In this document: in pieces, positions 48,082 to 58,291 of the stretch | How the letters are laid out: each line of letters begins with the position of its first letter | How positions within the stretch are numbered: position 1 is the stretch's first letter | From: Trichococcus shcherbakoviae | GTDB taxonomy: Bacteria; Bacillota; Bacilli; Lactobacillales; Aerococcaceae | Length of the DNA stretch: 64,000 nt | Direction of reading: 5' to 3' | Assembly: GCF_963666195.1 (NCBI RefSeq) | Contig: NZ_OY762653.1 | Coordinates: 1,769,501-1,833,500, forward strand | Program-made: the position numbers and the translations under genes | Notes under the pieces: generated by a model | Seen by the model: the letters and a program-made list of their open reading frames with translations, nothing else | Database searches by the model: none | What the model was told of the DNA's origin: nothing

Positions 48082-49431
48082 ATGTTCAAGAAAAAAAGTT
48101 ACGGCCAGCAGATGACCTTTCGGGAATTGTTCAAAGAAGGGGACGTCGCAACAAAACTTTCCTTTGTTGTCATGGGAGCTGCCAATCTTGCCAATAAACA
48201 ATACCTAAAAGGTTTGATTTTCCTGTTTTCGCAGATCGCCTTCTTCTATTGGCTGATCCGCAACGGACTGCGGGCGCTATCCATGTTGGCGACGTTGGGT
48301 ACCCAATCGCAAGGGCTCGTTTTTGACGAACGCCTAGGGATTGAAGTGCTGCAAGAGGGCGACAACTCGATGTTACTGCTATTATTCGGGATTGCTGCCA
48401 TTGTGATTTGTTTGCTCCTTGTTGGTTTGTACGTCATCAATCTGAAAAGCGCAAGGAATATCCATGAACTGAAGAAAGCAGGAAAAAAAATCCCGAGCAC
48501 GATGGATGATTTGGCGAGTTTGTTGAATGAACGATTCCATGCCACCTTGATGACGATTCCGTTGTTGGGCGTACTTTTGTTCACGGTCCTGCCGCTGCTC
48601 TACATGATTTCGATCGCCTTCACGAACTATGACCACACGCATCTGCCGCCGAAAAACCTTTTTACCTGGGTCGGCTTTGTAAACTTCGGTAACGTCATTT
48701 CCGGAAATATGGCAGACACCTTCTTCCCGGTCTTGGGCTGGACGCTGATTTGGGCGACGTTGGCAACAGTCACTTGCTTTTTCTTCGGCATCCTGCTGGC
48801 ACTTTTGATCAATACTAAAGGCCTGAAATTCAAAGGCGTTTGGCGCACAATTTTCGTCACCACGATGGCCGTTCCGCAGTTTATTTCACTGTTGGTGATG
48901 CGCAATCTCTTGAATGGCGCGGGTCCCATCAACGCGACATTGTTGAACTTGGGCCTGATCGATTCAGCCATTCCATTTTTGACAGATCCGATTTGGGCAA
49001 AAATTACCGTCATTGTCGTCAACATGTGGATCGGGATTCCGGCAACGATGCTGGTTTCGACGGGGATCATCCAAAACCTGCCGACGGATCAGATCGAAGC
49101 GGCCCGGATCGATGGCGCCAACAAACTGCAGATTTTCAGGAACATCACTTTCCCGCAAATTCTGTTCGTGATGATGCCTGCGTTGATCCAACAGTTTATC
49201 GGCAACATCAATAACTTCAACGTCATTTTCCTGTTGACCGGCGGCGGCCCATCAAATTCCGATTTCTACGGCGCGGGTTCGACGGACTTGTTGGTTACGT
49301 GGCTGTACAACTTGACGGTCAATACGATGGACTACAATTTGGCATCCGTCATCGGTATCCTGATCTTCATCCTGTCCGCAGTGTTCAGTCTGCTGGCTTA
49401 CACAAGAACGAATTCATTCAAGGAGGGCTAA
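48082..49431 (+). CDS. malF: Maltodextrin ABC transporter permease MalF
   Basis: A membrane protein of about 449 residues with eight or so helices. The N-terminal 150 residues (two helices and a cytoplasmic loop) are the usual MalF extension; the core carries the EAA loop EAARIDGANKLQIFRNITFPQI, the contact site for the ATPase. ATG 48082 has GGGGAAG ahead; ATG 48058 lies next to the hairpin and has no ribosome site. Ends five bases ahead of malG. Confidence 0.92.
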   Translation: MFKKKSYGQQMTFRELFKEGDVATKLSFVVMGAANLANKQYLKGLIFLFSQIAFFYWLIRNGLRALSMLATLGTQSQGLVFDERLGIEVLQEGDNSMLLLLFGIAAIVICLLLVGLYVINLKSARNIHELKKAGKKIPSTMDDLASLLNERFHATLMTIPLLGVLLFTVLPLLYMISIAFTNYDHTHLPPKNLFTWVGFVNFGNVISGNMADTFFPVLGWTLIWATLATVTCFFFGILLALLINTKGLKFKGVWRTIFVTTMAVPQFISLLVMRNLLNGAGPINATLLNLGLIDSAIPFLTDPIWAKITVIVVNMWIGIPATMLVSTGIIQNLPTDQIEAARIDGANKLQIFRNITFPQILFVMMPALIQQFIGNINNFNVIFLLTGGGPSNSDFYGAGSTDLLVTWLYNLTVNTMDYNLASVIGILIFILSAVFSLLAYTRTNSFKEG

Positions 49432-49435
49432 AAAA

Positions 49436-50308
49436 ATGGCAAAAGTAAAGAAAACAACAGGATACAAAGCGCAACGGCGGTTTTCGCTGGCTACAGTCTA
49501 TGCCGTCCTGGCTGTTCTGTCGGTCATTTGGCTATTCCCTATCGTGTGGATCGTTTTGACCAGCTTCCGGGCAGAAGGCGGCGCGTTCGTTCCGTATATT
49601 ATTCCAAAATCATTCACTTTGGATAACTACAGAATTCTTTTGCAGAACACAACCGGAAATTATCCGTTTGTGCGCTGGTTCCTGAACACGTTGTTTGTTT
49701 CCGTCATCAGTTGCATTCTGTCGACTTTCATCACAATCGCAATGGCGTACGCACTGTCGCGCCTGCGCTTCAAGATGCGGAAACCGTTCCTGAAAGTCGC
49801 GTTGGTCCTGAACATGTTCCCCGGATTCATGAGCATGATCGCCGTGTACTACATCCTGAAAGCCCTGAACCTGACGGAAAGCCTGCTTGCTTTGATTCTG
49901 GTCTATTCCGCCGGCTCGGCGCTAGGCTTCTACATCGCCAAAGGATTCTTCGACACGATCCCGATGGCATTGGATGAATCGGCCATGATCGACGGTGCCA
50001 ACAAGTGGGAGATCTTCACAAAAATCACACTGCCGTTGTCCAAACCGATCATCGTGTACACGTCCTTGCTGGCTTTCATGGGACCATGGATGGATTTCAT
50101 CTTCGCAAAAATCATCATGGGCGACAACATCCCGAACTACACGATCGCGATTGGGCTGTTCACGATGATGACCCGCACAACCGCGAACTCGCTGTTCATG
50201 GCCTTCACCGCAGGCTGTGTGCTGATTGCCATCCCGATCACGATTCTGTTCATCTTCATGCAACGCTTCTACGTGGAAGGCGTGACTTCCGGATCAGTCA
50301 AAGGATAG
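49436..50308 (+). CDS. malG: Maltodextrin ABC transporter permease MalG
   Basis: A 290-residue membrane protein with six helices and the EAA loop DESAMIDGANKWEIFTKITLPLSKP. The C-terminus FMQRFYVEGVTSGSVKG is the typical MalG ending that reaches into the ATPase. AAGGAGGG precedes ATG 49436. No ATPase gene follows; Gram-positive maltodextrin importers commonly use a shared MsmX/MalK encoded elsewhere. The operon ends at the terminator 50322-50364. Confidence 0.94.
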   Translation: MAKVKKTTGYKAQRRFSLATVYAVLAVLSVIWLFPIVWIVLTSFRAEGGAFVPYIIPKSFTLDNYRILLQNTTGNYPFVRWFLNTLFVSVISCILSTFITIAMAYALSRLRFKMRKPFLKVALVLNMFPGFMSMIAVYYILKALNLTESLLALILVYSAGSALGFYIAKGFFDTIPMALDESAMIDGANKWEIFTKITLPLSKPIIVYTSLLAFMGPWMDFIFAKIIMGDNIPNYTIAIGLFTMMTRTTANSLFMAFTAGCVLIAIPITILFIFMQRFYVEGVTSGSVKG

Positions 50309-50321
50309 GAATATATAGTGA

Positions 50322-50364
50322 AAAATCCCAAAAGGCGCTCTTGCCGGAGCGCCTTTTGGGATTT
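50322..50364 (+). terminator. Terminator of malEFG
   Basis: AAAATCCCAAAAGGCGCTC and GAGCGCCTTTTGGGATTTT pair around TTGCCG and end in T-rich sequence. Confidence 0.92.
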
Positions 50365-50421
50365 TCTGGGTTTTGTGTGGTTGGGGTGGGCGATCTTGTC
50401 GTATAAACATGAATAAATTGT

Positions 50422-50522
50422 AGTTATCCATGTTTCGGGCTCGAAAAGATGGATACTTCAGAGTTATTCATGCATCCGCCCGGGGTTCGTCCCGTAAAGA
50501 TGAATAACTCGCAGATATCCAT
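50422..50522. repeat. Tandem long-armed palindromes of another sequence family
   Basis: AGTTATCCAT...ATGGATACTT (50422-50458) is followed by AGTTATTCAT...ATGAATAACT (50462-50509, perfect 10-bp arms) and a half unit GATATCCAT (50514-50522). The unit is longer (37-48 nt) and the spacing less regular than in the other arrays. It lies between the malEFG terminator and the AraC gene. Confidence 0.65.
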
Positions 50523-50603
50523 TCTATCGCCATCAACAGGTGTTGTGCTAAAATATAGCTATACAAATATACCGATAAATAAACAGATAACAGAGGATAC
50601 GCC

Positions 50604-51437
50604 ATGAGCGAAAAACTATTGAAGGATCTATTTTTTAAAGAATATTATTTTTCGGATTTTTATTTTTTTAATGTGGGATATGAGAAGTGCCAGAGCAGGC
50701 ATCGGTTTGGCCCTTCGTTACGGGATAACTATATCGTGCACTTTGTGATCAGCGGAAAGGGAAGGTATACCGTAACCGATAAAACGCATCACTTGGGTGC
50801 GGGTGATTTTTTTCTGATCCGGCCGAATGAACTGGTCGATTACGAAGCGGATGCGGAAGATCCCTGGGAATACTATTGGATCGGGTTTTCCGGCAACAAA
50901 GTGAAAGAAATCCTGCATACGAACGGGATCGGAGTTAAGGACTATACAGGCCAAGTTGGCGCACAAGAAGAGCTACAGGGAAAATTCGAGAGCTTTATGC
51001 AAGCCGATTTTTTTGATGATTCTAACAAACTGGTAAATCAGGCCCTCTTCTATGACATTTTTTCGTTCTTCAAAATCCATAATGAAAATATGGAAATGGG
51101 GGTCCGCGTCAGCCGAACGAAAAAATACAGCGAAGCCTTTTTGTTGTATGTGGAAAATAATTATTATCGCGAGGATCTGACGATCGAAGAAATTGCGAAA
51201 TCCATGTACCTTCACCCGTCCTATTTCAGTCAGGTGATCAAAGAGGAATTGGGCTTGAGCGCCCTCAAATATTTGAACCTGTACCGGATGAACAAAGCCA
51301 GTCAGCTGTTGAAAACGACGGAATTGTCGGTGGAGGAAATAGCAAGCGCGGTAGGATACCAGAACCGGCACTCTTTTTCACGGGCCTTCAAAAACAGATT
51401 CCACAGTTCCCCAACCCGGTATAAGCTCGAAAAATAA
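50604..51437 (+). CDS. AraC-family regulator, probably of the alpha-galactosidase gene
   Basis: A 277-residue regulator. Residues about 20-115 are a cupin-type sugar-sensing domain (DNYIVHFVISGKGRYTVTDKTHHLGAGDFFLIRP); residues about 175-275 are the double helix-turn-helix (DLTIEEIAKSMYLHPSYFSQVIKEE and LSVEEIASAVGYQNRHSFSRAFKN). This is the MsmR/RafR type that activates alpha-galactoside genes. The GH4 gene starts 96 bases downstream on the same strand with its own promoter (TATACT near 51498), so the target is probably that gene. AGAGGAT precedes ATG 50604. Confidence 0.88.
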   Translation: MSEKLLKDLFFKEYYFSDFYFFNVGYEKCQSRHRFGPSLRDNYIVHFVISGKGRYTVTDKTHHLGAGDFFLIRPNELVDYEADAEDPWEYYWIGFSGNKVKEILHTNGIGVKDYTGQVGAQEELQGKFESFMQADFFDDSNKLVNQALFYDIFSFFKIHNENMEMGVRVSRTKKYSEAFLLYVENNYYREDLTIEEIAKSMYLHPSYFSQVIKEELGLSALKYLNLYRMNKASQLLKTTELSVEEIASAVGYQNRHSFSRAFKNRFHSSPTRYKLEK

Positions 51438-51533
51438 GACCTAAAAAATTGTACCCTGCGGCTAAAAACATGCCCTTCTTATTCAGTGTGAATAGCCTAT
51501 ACTGAAGACATCAAAAGGAAAAGGAGCATGGAC

Positions 51534-52844
51534 ATGGTCAAAATTTGTTTTATCGGTGCAGGCAGCACAATCTTCGCAAAAAACGTTTTGGGGGACGCGA
51601 TGTTGACTCCGAGTCTCCAGGATGCAGAAATCGCATTGTACGATATTGATGAAAAACGCTTAAAAGAATCCGAACTGATGCTTCAGACCATCAACAAAAA
51701 CTCGAATCAAAGCCGCGCAAAAATACAATCTTTCAGCGACAGAAAAGAAGCTTTGAAAGATGCGAATTTTGTCATCAATGCGATCCAAGTGGGCGGCTAC
51801 AAGCCGAGCACTGTGATTGATTTTGAGATTCCTAAAAAATACGGCTTGCAGCAGACAATCGGGGATACTACCGGTATCGGCGGTATTTTCAGAGGCTTGC
51901 GTACACTTCCGGTGATGTTTGAATTTGCCAAAGACATGGAAGAAGTGTGTCCGGATGCATGGCTATTGAACTACACCAATCCTATGGCCATTTTGACGAT
52001 GGGCATGCTGAAAGCGACGAAGATCAAAACGGTCGGCTTGTGCCACAGTGTCCAAGTCTGTGTGCCGGAACTCTTCGAGCATCTGGGCATAAAAGATCAA
52101 TACAATCTGGATGAATTCCAATGGAAAATCGCCGGTATCAACCACATGGCTTGGCTATTGGAAATCAACCGGAATGGAAAAGATTTCTATCCTGAAATCC
52201 GCAGTCTGGCTTCAAAAATCGCTAATCCACATAAGGATTCTGTGCGCTTTGAATTGATGAAACACTTCGGCTACTATGTCACGGAATCCAGCGAGCATAA
52301 TGCGGAGTACCATCCTTACTTCATCAAAAAGAATTATCCGGAATTGATCGATCAATTGCAGATCCCGATCGATGAATACTTGAGAAGATGCGTTGATCAA
52401 ATCGAACGCTGGGAAACTCAAAGAGACGAGATCGTCAATGACGGTTCGCTGGAACATACAAGAAGCCGCGAATATGCCTCTTATATTATGGGTGCGATTA
52501 CAACCGGAACGCCGACTGTAATTGCTGGGAATGTTCTCAATAAAGGTCTAATCACGAATTTGCCGGAAAATTGCTGTGTGGAAGTGCCGTGTTTGGTGGA
52601 CAAAAACGGCGTTCAACCTACCTATGTTGGCGACCTTCCTACGCAACTGGCCGCATTGGACCGAACAAACATCAATGTCCAGGAGTTGACGGTTGAAGCA
52701 GCAATGACACTTGAAAAAGACAAAATCTATCAAGCGGCATTGATGGACCCGCATGCGAATTCGGAACTGTCCATTTCAGAAATCAAAGCAATGGTGGACG
52801 AATTGATCGCTGCCCATGGCGATTATCTGCCGGCTTATAAATAA
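51534..52844 (+). CDS. melA: GH4 alpha-galactosidase
   Basis: A 436-residue cytoplasmic NAD- and Mn-dependent glycosidase of family GH4. CFIGAGSTIFAKNVLGD is the NAD fold; the metal-binding motif is CHSVQVC, and CHSV is the signature of the alpha-galactosidase branch (melibiose, raffinose). NYTNPMAILT and GINHMAW are further family sites. ATG 51534 has AAGGAG seven bases ahead; ATG 51528 is too close to it. It stands behind an AraC regulator and has no transporter gene beside it. Confidence 0.9.
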   Translation: MVKICFIGAGSTIFAKNVLGDAMLTPSLQDAEIALYDIDEKRLKESELMLQTINKNSNQSRAKIQSFSDRKEALKDANFVINAIQVGGYKPSTVIDFEIPKKYGLQQTIGDTTGIGGIFRGLRTLPVMFEFAKDMEEVCPDAWLLNYTNPMAILTMGMLKATKIKTVGLCHSVQVCVPELFEHLGIKDQYNLDEFQWKIAGINHMAWLLEINRNGKDFYPEIRSLASKIANPHKDSVRFELMKHFGYYVTESSEHNAEYHPYFIKKNYPELIDQLQIPIDEYLRRCVDQIERWETQRDEIVNDGSLEHTRSREYASYIMGAITTGTPTVIAGNVLNKGLITNLPENCCVEVPCLVDKNGVQPTYVGDLPTQLAALDRTNINVQELTVEAAMTLEKDKIYQAALMDPHANSELSISEIKAMVDELIAAHGDYLPAYK

Positions 52845-52877
52845 AAAGTGCCTGCGAATCGCTCTTCTGCTTCGGGT

Positions 52878-53059
52878 TGTCCGATATTTTGCGATTATCG
52901 GACAAGCAGGCCGGTATAGTCTGCGTGGATGTCCGATACTTTGGGATTATCGGACAAGCGGGTCAATATCATTGCCTGGATGTCCGATTCTTTGATTTTA
53001 TCGGACATCCGCTTCACAATAAGCTACCTAATTGTCCGATTCTTCGGACTTATCGGACA
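52878..53059. repeat. TGTCCGAT-family palindrome array, copy 1
   Basis: Four 27-nt palindromes TGTCCGAT...ATCGGACA start at 52878, 52930, 52981 and 53033 (periods 52, 51, 52). Arms of eight bases are kept in all four; the centre varies. The first two spacers contain TATAGTCTGCGTGGA/ATTGCCTGGA and are related. The same array with the same flanks occurs at 60771-60953. Confidence 0.92.
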
Positions 53060-53080
53060 ACCCCCAAAAGAATAACGCCC

Positions 53081-53113
53081 AACCAAAGCTGCCTCTTCAC
53101 GAGACAGCTTTTT
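53081..53113 (+). terminator. Terminator linked to palindrome array copy 1
   Basis: AAAGCTGCCTC and GAGACAGCTTTTT pair around TTCAC. The same terminator with the same distance from the last palindrome lies behind the array at 60771. Confidence 0.8.
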
Positions 53114-53213
53114 CTTTGTATTCATCAACATGTACGCATGGCGGCCTGAGAAATTTCCCGTCAAATGGTAAAAAGCCCGTTGTGAGAACGCTTTCCCTAA
53201 AGGGGCTCTAGGC

Positions 53214-53242
53214 ATTGTTGAGGCTTTTTGCCCGTGCTATAG
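53214..53242 (+). promoter_or_regulatory. Promoter of the alpha-glucoside PTS operon
   Basis: TTGTTG (53214-53219) and TATAGT (53237-53242) are 17 bases apart. A cre-like GTGAGAACGCTTTCC with two mismatches lies just upstream at about 53181-53195. Confidence 0.55.
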
Positions 53243-53285
53243 TAGTCACATGAAAAGGATTTCAAAAAACAAAAGGAGATGAAAA

Positions 53286-54878
53286 ATGATGATGCAGAAA
53301 TTGCAGCGCTTTGGTGGCGCCATGTTTACACCTGTTTTATTATTCGCTTTTGCAGGGATTATCTTGTCGCTTTCAATCATGTTCCAAAATGAAATGTTGG
53401 TTGGTGGAATCGCAGCGGAAGGAACAATATGGAAAAACTTCTGGGCGGTTGTTGAATCCGGTGGGTGGACAGTTTTTAATCAGATTGAGTTATTATTCGT
53501 TATTGGTTTGCCTATGGGATTGGCGCAAAAAGCAAATGCTCGCGCAGCTTTGGAGTCGTTCGTTGTCTATACCACATTCAACAACTTCTTAAGCAAAATT
53601 CTTCAGCTGATGGGCCCGACATTCAATGTTGACTTCACACAAGAAGTCGGCGGTAACAGTGGCCTGAAAATGATCGCCGGTACTAAGACGCTGGACACCA
53701 ATTTAATCGGCGCTATCTTGATTGCGGCAATTGTTGTGTGGATCCACAATCGCTATTTCGAAAAGAAACTGCCTGATTGGATCGGTATTTTCCAAGGTTC
53801 TTCGCTGGTTGTGATTATCGGGTTCTTCCTGATGCTGCCGATAGCATTTTTGACGGCTTGGATTTGGCCGATCATCCAAAGCGGTATCGGATCAGCACAA
53901 GGCTTCATGGCCAATTCCGGTACATTCGGTGTTTGGCTGTATGTGTTCCTCGAACGGATTTTGATTCCGACAGGATTGCACCACTTCATCTATCAACCAT
54001 TCATTTTTGGGCCAGCGGTGGTCGAAGGTGGGTTGACCGCTGCTTGGTTGGAAAACCTGAATACATTCGCACAGTCTAGTGAGCCTTTGAAAGATTTGTT
54101 CCCTGAAGGTGGGTTCGCTTTGCACAATGTTTCCAAACTATTCGCACCGCTGGGGATTGCGGCTGCCTTCTATACGACAGCCAGTCCTGAGAAGCGTAAA
54201 AAGACATTGGCCCTGTTGATTCCGACGGCGTTGACAGCCATTCTTTCCGGGATTACGGAACCGTTCGAATTCACGTTCCTGTTTATAGCACCGCAGTTGT
54301 TCTTGGTTCATGCTTTGTTGGCGGCAACTTTAGGCGCGACGGTATATGCTTTTGGAGTTGTCGGAGATATCGGCGGTGGTTTGATCACGAACCTGTCGCA
54401 GTTCATCATTCCGATGTCGATCAATCATATGGGCTCGGTCCTGACCCTCTTCGCAGTCGGTTTTGCTTTCAGTGTCATCTACTTCTTTGTGTTCCGATTC
54501 GCCATCCTGAAATATGACCTGAAAACACCTGGTCGTGAAGATGCGGCAGAAGTCAAAATGTACAGCAAACAAGAGTACCGGGAAAAGCAAGCCAAGAAAA
54601 ATGCAGGTGCTTTGGCCGATAATCCTTATGCCGTAAGTGCTGCGCATTATATGGAGGCGTTAGGCGGTGTGGAAAACATTGTCGAGGTGAACAACTGTGC
54701 AACAAGGCTGCGTGTCACAGTGGCTGATGAAGCATTGGTGGCACCTGATGCGGAATTCAAACAAGGTGGCGCACATGGTCTCGTCAGAAATGGAAAGGCG
54801 TTCCAAGTGATAGTGGGGCTAGATGTTCCGCAAGTCCGGGAAGCATTCGATCAGCTGGTCGCACAAAGGCCGATTTAA
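53286..54878 (+). CDS. PTS alpha-glucoside (maltose-type) EIICB
   Basis: A 530-residue PTS permease. Residues about 1-415 are EIIC of the glucose superfamily (QRFGGAMFTPVLLFAFAGI, FLERILIPTGLHHFIYQPF, GITEPFEFTFLFIAPQLF); residues about 450-530 are EIIB with the phosphorylated cysteine in NNCATRLRVTV. It resembles GlvC/MalP/AglA transporters of alpha-glucosides such as maltose or trehalulose. No EIIA is fused; a shared glucose-type EIIA is likely. AAGGAG lies seven bases ahead of ATG 53286. First gene of a three-gene set with a GH4 enzyme and an RpiR regulator. Confidence 0.9.
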   Translation: MMMQKLQRFGGAMFTPVLLFAFAGIILSLSIMFQNEMLVGGIAAEGTIWKNFWAVVESGGWTVFNQIELLFVIGLPMGLAQKANARAALESFVVYTTFNNFLSKILQLMGPTFNVDFTQEVGGNSGLKMIAGTKTLDTNLIGAILIAAIVVWIHNRYFEKKLPDWIGIFQGSSLVVIIGFFLMLPIAFLTAWIWPIIQSGIGSAQGFMANSGTFGVWLYVFLERILIPTGLHHFIYQPFIFGPAVVEGGLTAAWLENLNTFAQSSEPLKDLFPEGGFALHNVSKLFAPLGIAAAFYTTASPEKRKKTLALLIPTALTAILSGITEPFEFTFLFIAPQLFLVHALLAATLGATVYAFGVVGDIGGGLITNLSQFIIPMSINHMGSVLTLFAVGFAFSVIYFFVFRFAILKYDLKTPGREDAAEVKMYSKQEYREKQAKKNAGALADNPYAVSAAHYMEALGGVENIVEVNNCATRLRVTVADEALVAPDAEFKQGGAHGLVRNGKAFQVIVGLDVPQVREAFDQLVAQRPI

Positions 54879-54920
54879 CAACATATCCAACAGAATCATC
54901 ATCATAAAAAACTAAGTTAA

Positions 54921-56285
<1,365 letters not shown>

Positions 56286-56324
56286 GAGTTCCGTCCTGAA
56301 ACGGGCCATTCATGTGATACAATA

Positions 56325-56370
56325 GAGTCGCACACCAAAGAGAGTTGCTCTTGGTAGGCGACTCTTTGTT
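56325..56370 (+). terminator. Terminator-like hairpin before the RpiR gene
   Basis: AGAGTCGC/GCGACTCT form an outer stem and ACCAA-GAG/CTC-TTGGT an inner one, followed by TTGTTT. It may lower but not exclude read-through into the regulator gene. Confidence 0.7.
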
Positions 56371-56385
56371 TACGGAGGGATATGA

Positions 56386-57153
56386 GTGGAATTAGAAGGC
56401 ATCATCAATGAGCACTTCAACGAACTGAACGAAAATGAAAAAGCAATTATTGAATACATCATCAAGAATAAGGCGAACTGCCAAGAAATGACCATCATTG
56501 AATTGGCGAAAGAGACGCTGACATCGAAGTCGTCCATCCTGCGCTTGACGCAAAAACTGGGATTCAGCGGGTACAGTGAATTCAAATACAGCATCCGAAA
56601 AGATATTTCCAAGAAAAATATCGTCGGAGAAAACTACGATCTTTACAGTCTGCAAATCAAAGATATTGAAGCGACAAAGAAAATTTTTGAACAAACCGAA
56701 TTGACACCTATTTTGAAGCAATTGCATGAAGCAAATCGGATTTATTGTTATGGCACAGGCTGGGGACAGCGCAACGTTTTGGCTGACTTTTTACGCTCTA
56801 TGATTGCTGTTGGCAAATATCCCATTCTATTGGAAGCCAAAAGGGAATTGGAAATGGCATCCAAAAGCGACATAAGGCCTTCTGACTTGTTGATCGTGGT
56901 TTCGTTGAGCGGGGATATACGCGAAGTTGAAAAAGAAATGGGCATTTTGAAGCTAAAAGGCATTCCGATTGTCTCGATTACTAGCTTGAGCAATAACAGC
57001 TTGGCTTCTTTAGGCAAGTATAATCTGTATTTCCAAAGTACGCCTGTTGTGCTGAGGGATTCCGAAATTGTTTCCTTTCTGCCCATCCACCTGACACTGG
57101 ATAGCCTGTACAGGAAATATGTGGACTATACAAACGACCTTCCCAAGAAGTAG
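56386..57153 (+). CDS. MurR/RpiR-family regulator of the alpha-glucoside PTS genes
   Basis: A 255-residue regulator with the RpiR helix-turn-helix (LNENEKAIIEYIIKNKANCQEMTIIELAKETLTSKSSILRLTQKLGF) and a C-terminal SIS domain (about 105-245, IYCYGTGWGQRNVLADFLR, VVSLSGDIREVEKEM). GlvR of Bacillus, from the equivalent operon, belongs to this family and is an activator. The start is GTG 56386 behind GGAGGG; no ATG is available. It follows the GH4 gene by 100 bases with a hairpin between. Confidence 0.87.
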   Translation: MELEGIINEHFNELNENEKAIIEYIIKNKANCQEMTIIELAKETLTSKSSILRLTQKLGFSGYSEFKYSIRKDISKKNIVGENYDLYSLQIKDIEATKKIFEQTELTPILKQLHEANRIYCYGTGWGQRNVLADFLRSMIAVGKYPILLEAKRELEMASKSDIRPSDLLIVVSLSGDIREVEKEMGILKLKGIPIVSITSLSNNSLASLGKYNLYFQSTPVVLRDSEIVSFLPIHLTLDSLYRKYVDYTNDLPKK

Positions 57154-57183
57154 CGATCTGGCTACAGCGATTTGGAAATATGT

Positions 57184-57223
57184 ACAAAATCCCTGTCATC
57201 TTTTTTAGATGATAGGGATTTTT
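57184..57223 (+). terminator. Terminator behind the RpiR gene
   Basis: AAAATCCCT-TCATC and GATGA-AGGGATTTT pair around TTTTTTA and end in TTTTTTG. Confidence 0.88.
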
Positions 57224-57240
57224 TGATGTAAGTTGCATCG

Positions 57241-57345
57241 TCACGCATGCGTGACTGCTACTCCATAATGGTCGGAGATGTAAGGCAATTTGTTTCTAAC
57301 CAATGAATCTGGATAAATGAAAAAAGAACAAGGGCTATCGCAGCA
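57241..57345 (-). pseudogene. C-terminal remnant of an endonuclease/exonuclease/phosphatase-family gene
   Basis: The reverse strand ends NKLPYISDHYGVAVTHA and a stop codon. The intact protein at 61039-61857 ends KKLPCVSDHYGVAVTYL, so 11 of 15 residues agree around the catalytic SDHYGV. Upstream the frame is open for only about 15 further codons and no start or other catalytic motif is present. It is the last trace of a second gene of this family. Confidence 0.65.
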
Positions 57346-57418
57346 TAAGTATGTTAACAGAAACGTTTTTGTATCAATGGTTTTAGTTCGTTTTTAAGTT
57401 GCTAAAGTTAAGAAGATA

Positions 57419-57447
57419 TTTACTTTTTATAACTTATAAGTTATAAT
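57419..57447 (+). promoter_or_regulatory. Promoter and autoregulatory operator of the toxin-antitoxin pair
   Basis: TTTACT and TATAAT (57442-57447) are 17 bases apart. TTATAACTTATAAGTTATAA at 57427-57446 is a perfect 20-bp palindrome covering the spacer and -10 element, the expected place for repression by the antitoxin. Confidence 0.75.
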
Positions 57448-57453
57448 AGGGAT

Positions 57454-57819
57454 ATGAAAAAATACAATTTTGATGTCTATGAAAAAGAAAACGGTGAAGC
57501 TCCCTTTTTGGAGTATTTAGATAGTTTGGATGTAAAATCCAGAGCCAAAGTATTACGAGCAATAACTATTGTGGAAGATTTCGGAGCACATTCTCCACCA
57601 GGATATATCGACCACTTAGGCGATGGCATTTACGAACTTCGAGTGAAATTCTCAAGCAATATTTTTAGGTGTTTATATTTTCATTTTCACAATAATAAGT
57701 ATATTATCACTCATGGTTTTACGAAAAAAACACAAAAAACCCCGTCAAGAGAAATCGCTAAATCTAAAGAGTATCGTAAAGACTACCTGGAAAGGAATGA
57801 AGAAAAAGATGGAAAATAA
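57454..57819 (+). CDS. HigB/RelE-type toxin (Gp49-like family)
   Basis: A 121-residue basic protein of the phage-derived Gp49-like/HigB group in the RelE superfamily, toxins that cut mRNA on the ribosome. Typical parts: YEKENGEAPFLEYLDSL at the start, GDGIYELRVKFSSNIFRCLYF in the core and HGFTKKTQKTPSREI near the end. The sequence is distinctly more AT-rich than its neighbours, in line with transfer. The antitoxin gene overlaps its end, toxin first, as in higBA. The start is ATG 57454, close behind the promoter. Confidence 0.88.
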   Translation: MKKYNFDVYEKENGEAPFLEYLDSLDVKSRAKVLRAITIVEDFGAHSPPGYIDHLGDGIYELRVKFSSNIFRCLYFHFHNNKYIITHGFTKKTQKTPSREIAKSKEYRKDYLERNEEKDGK

Positions 57820-58087
57820 ATTACAAAAATACTTTGATACCCAAATGGAAACACCGGAATTTGCTGAAGCATGGAAAGAAACCGAAGCCAGTTATCAAGC
57901 TGCAAATATTCTTTTAAAAATTAGAGCAGAAAAACAGTTAACCCAATCTGAGTTAGCAAATCTAACTGGGAAAAAACAATCTTATATTGCTCGAGTTGAA
58001 AAAGGTACGCAAAATATTAGTGTACAAACATTAAGTGACATCGTGGAATCTGCAGGCGGAAAGTTAAAAATAGAAGTAGTCGTTTAA
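57809..58087 (+). CDS. HigA-type antitoxin, XRE family
   Basis: A 92-residue protein with an N-terminal helical part and an XRE helix-turn-helix (KQLTQSELANLTGKKQSYIARVEKGTQNISVQTLSDIVESAGGKL). It should bind the toxin and repress the shared promoter through the palindrome at 57427. ATG 57809 gives an overlap of 11 bases with the toxin gene; ATG 57797 in the same frame is an alternative but touches the AAAGGA ribosome site. Confidence 0.88.
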   Translation: MENKLQKYFDTQMETPEFAEAWKETEASYQAANILLKIRAEKQLTQSELANLTGKKQSYIARVEKGTQNISVQTLSDIVESAGGKLKIEVVV

Positions 58088-58116
58088 ATATGTGTGAATC
58101 TTGCAATAGAGCATAA

Positions 58117-58161
58117 AAAAAGGTGGGTCTATTCTTGTTTGCAGACAACCCCGCCTTTTTG
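58117..58161 (+). terminator. Terminator of the toxin-antitoxin pair
   Basis: AAAAAGGTGGG and CCCCGCCTTTTT pair with one G-T pair across a long loop. Confidence 0.7.
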
Positions 58162-58291
58162 TCTGGCGTTGTTCAACATTTTTTTGGTAATGGTTTCCGC
58201 TCAGGAGTGCTTCGAAAAGTAGGGGTATGGTAAACTGGAGGTACATAAAAGAGCAGTGCCAAAAACCTATATCATTGGTGAGGTGTTAGTG

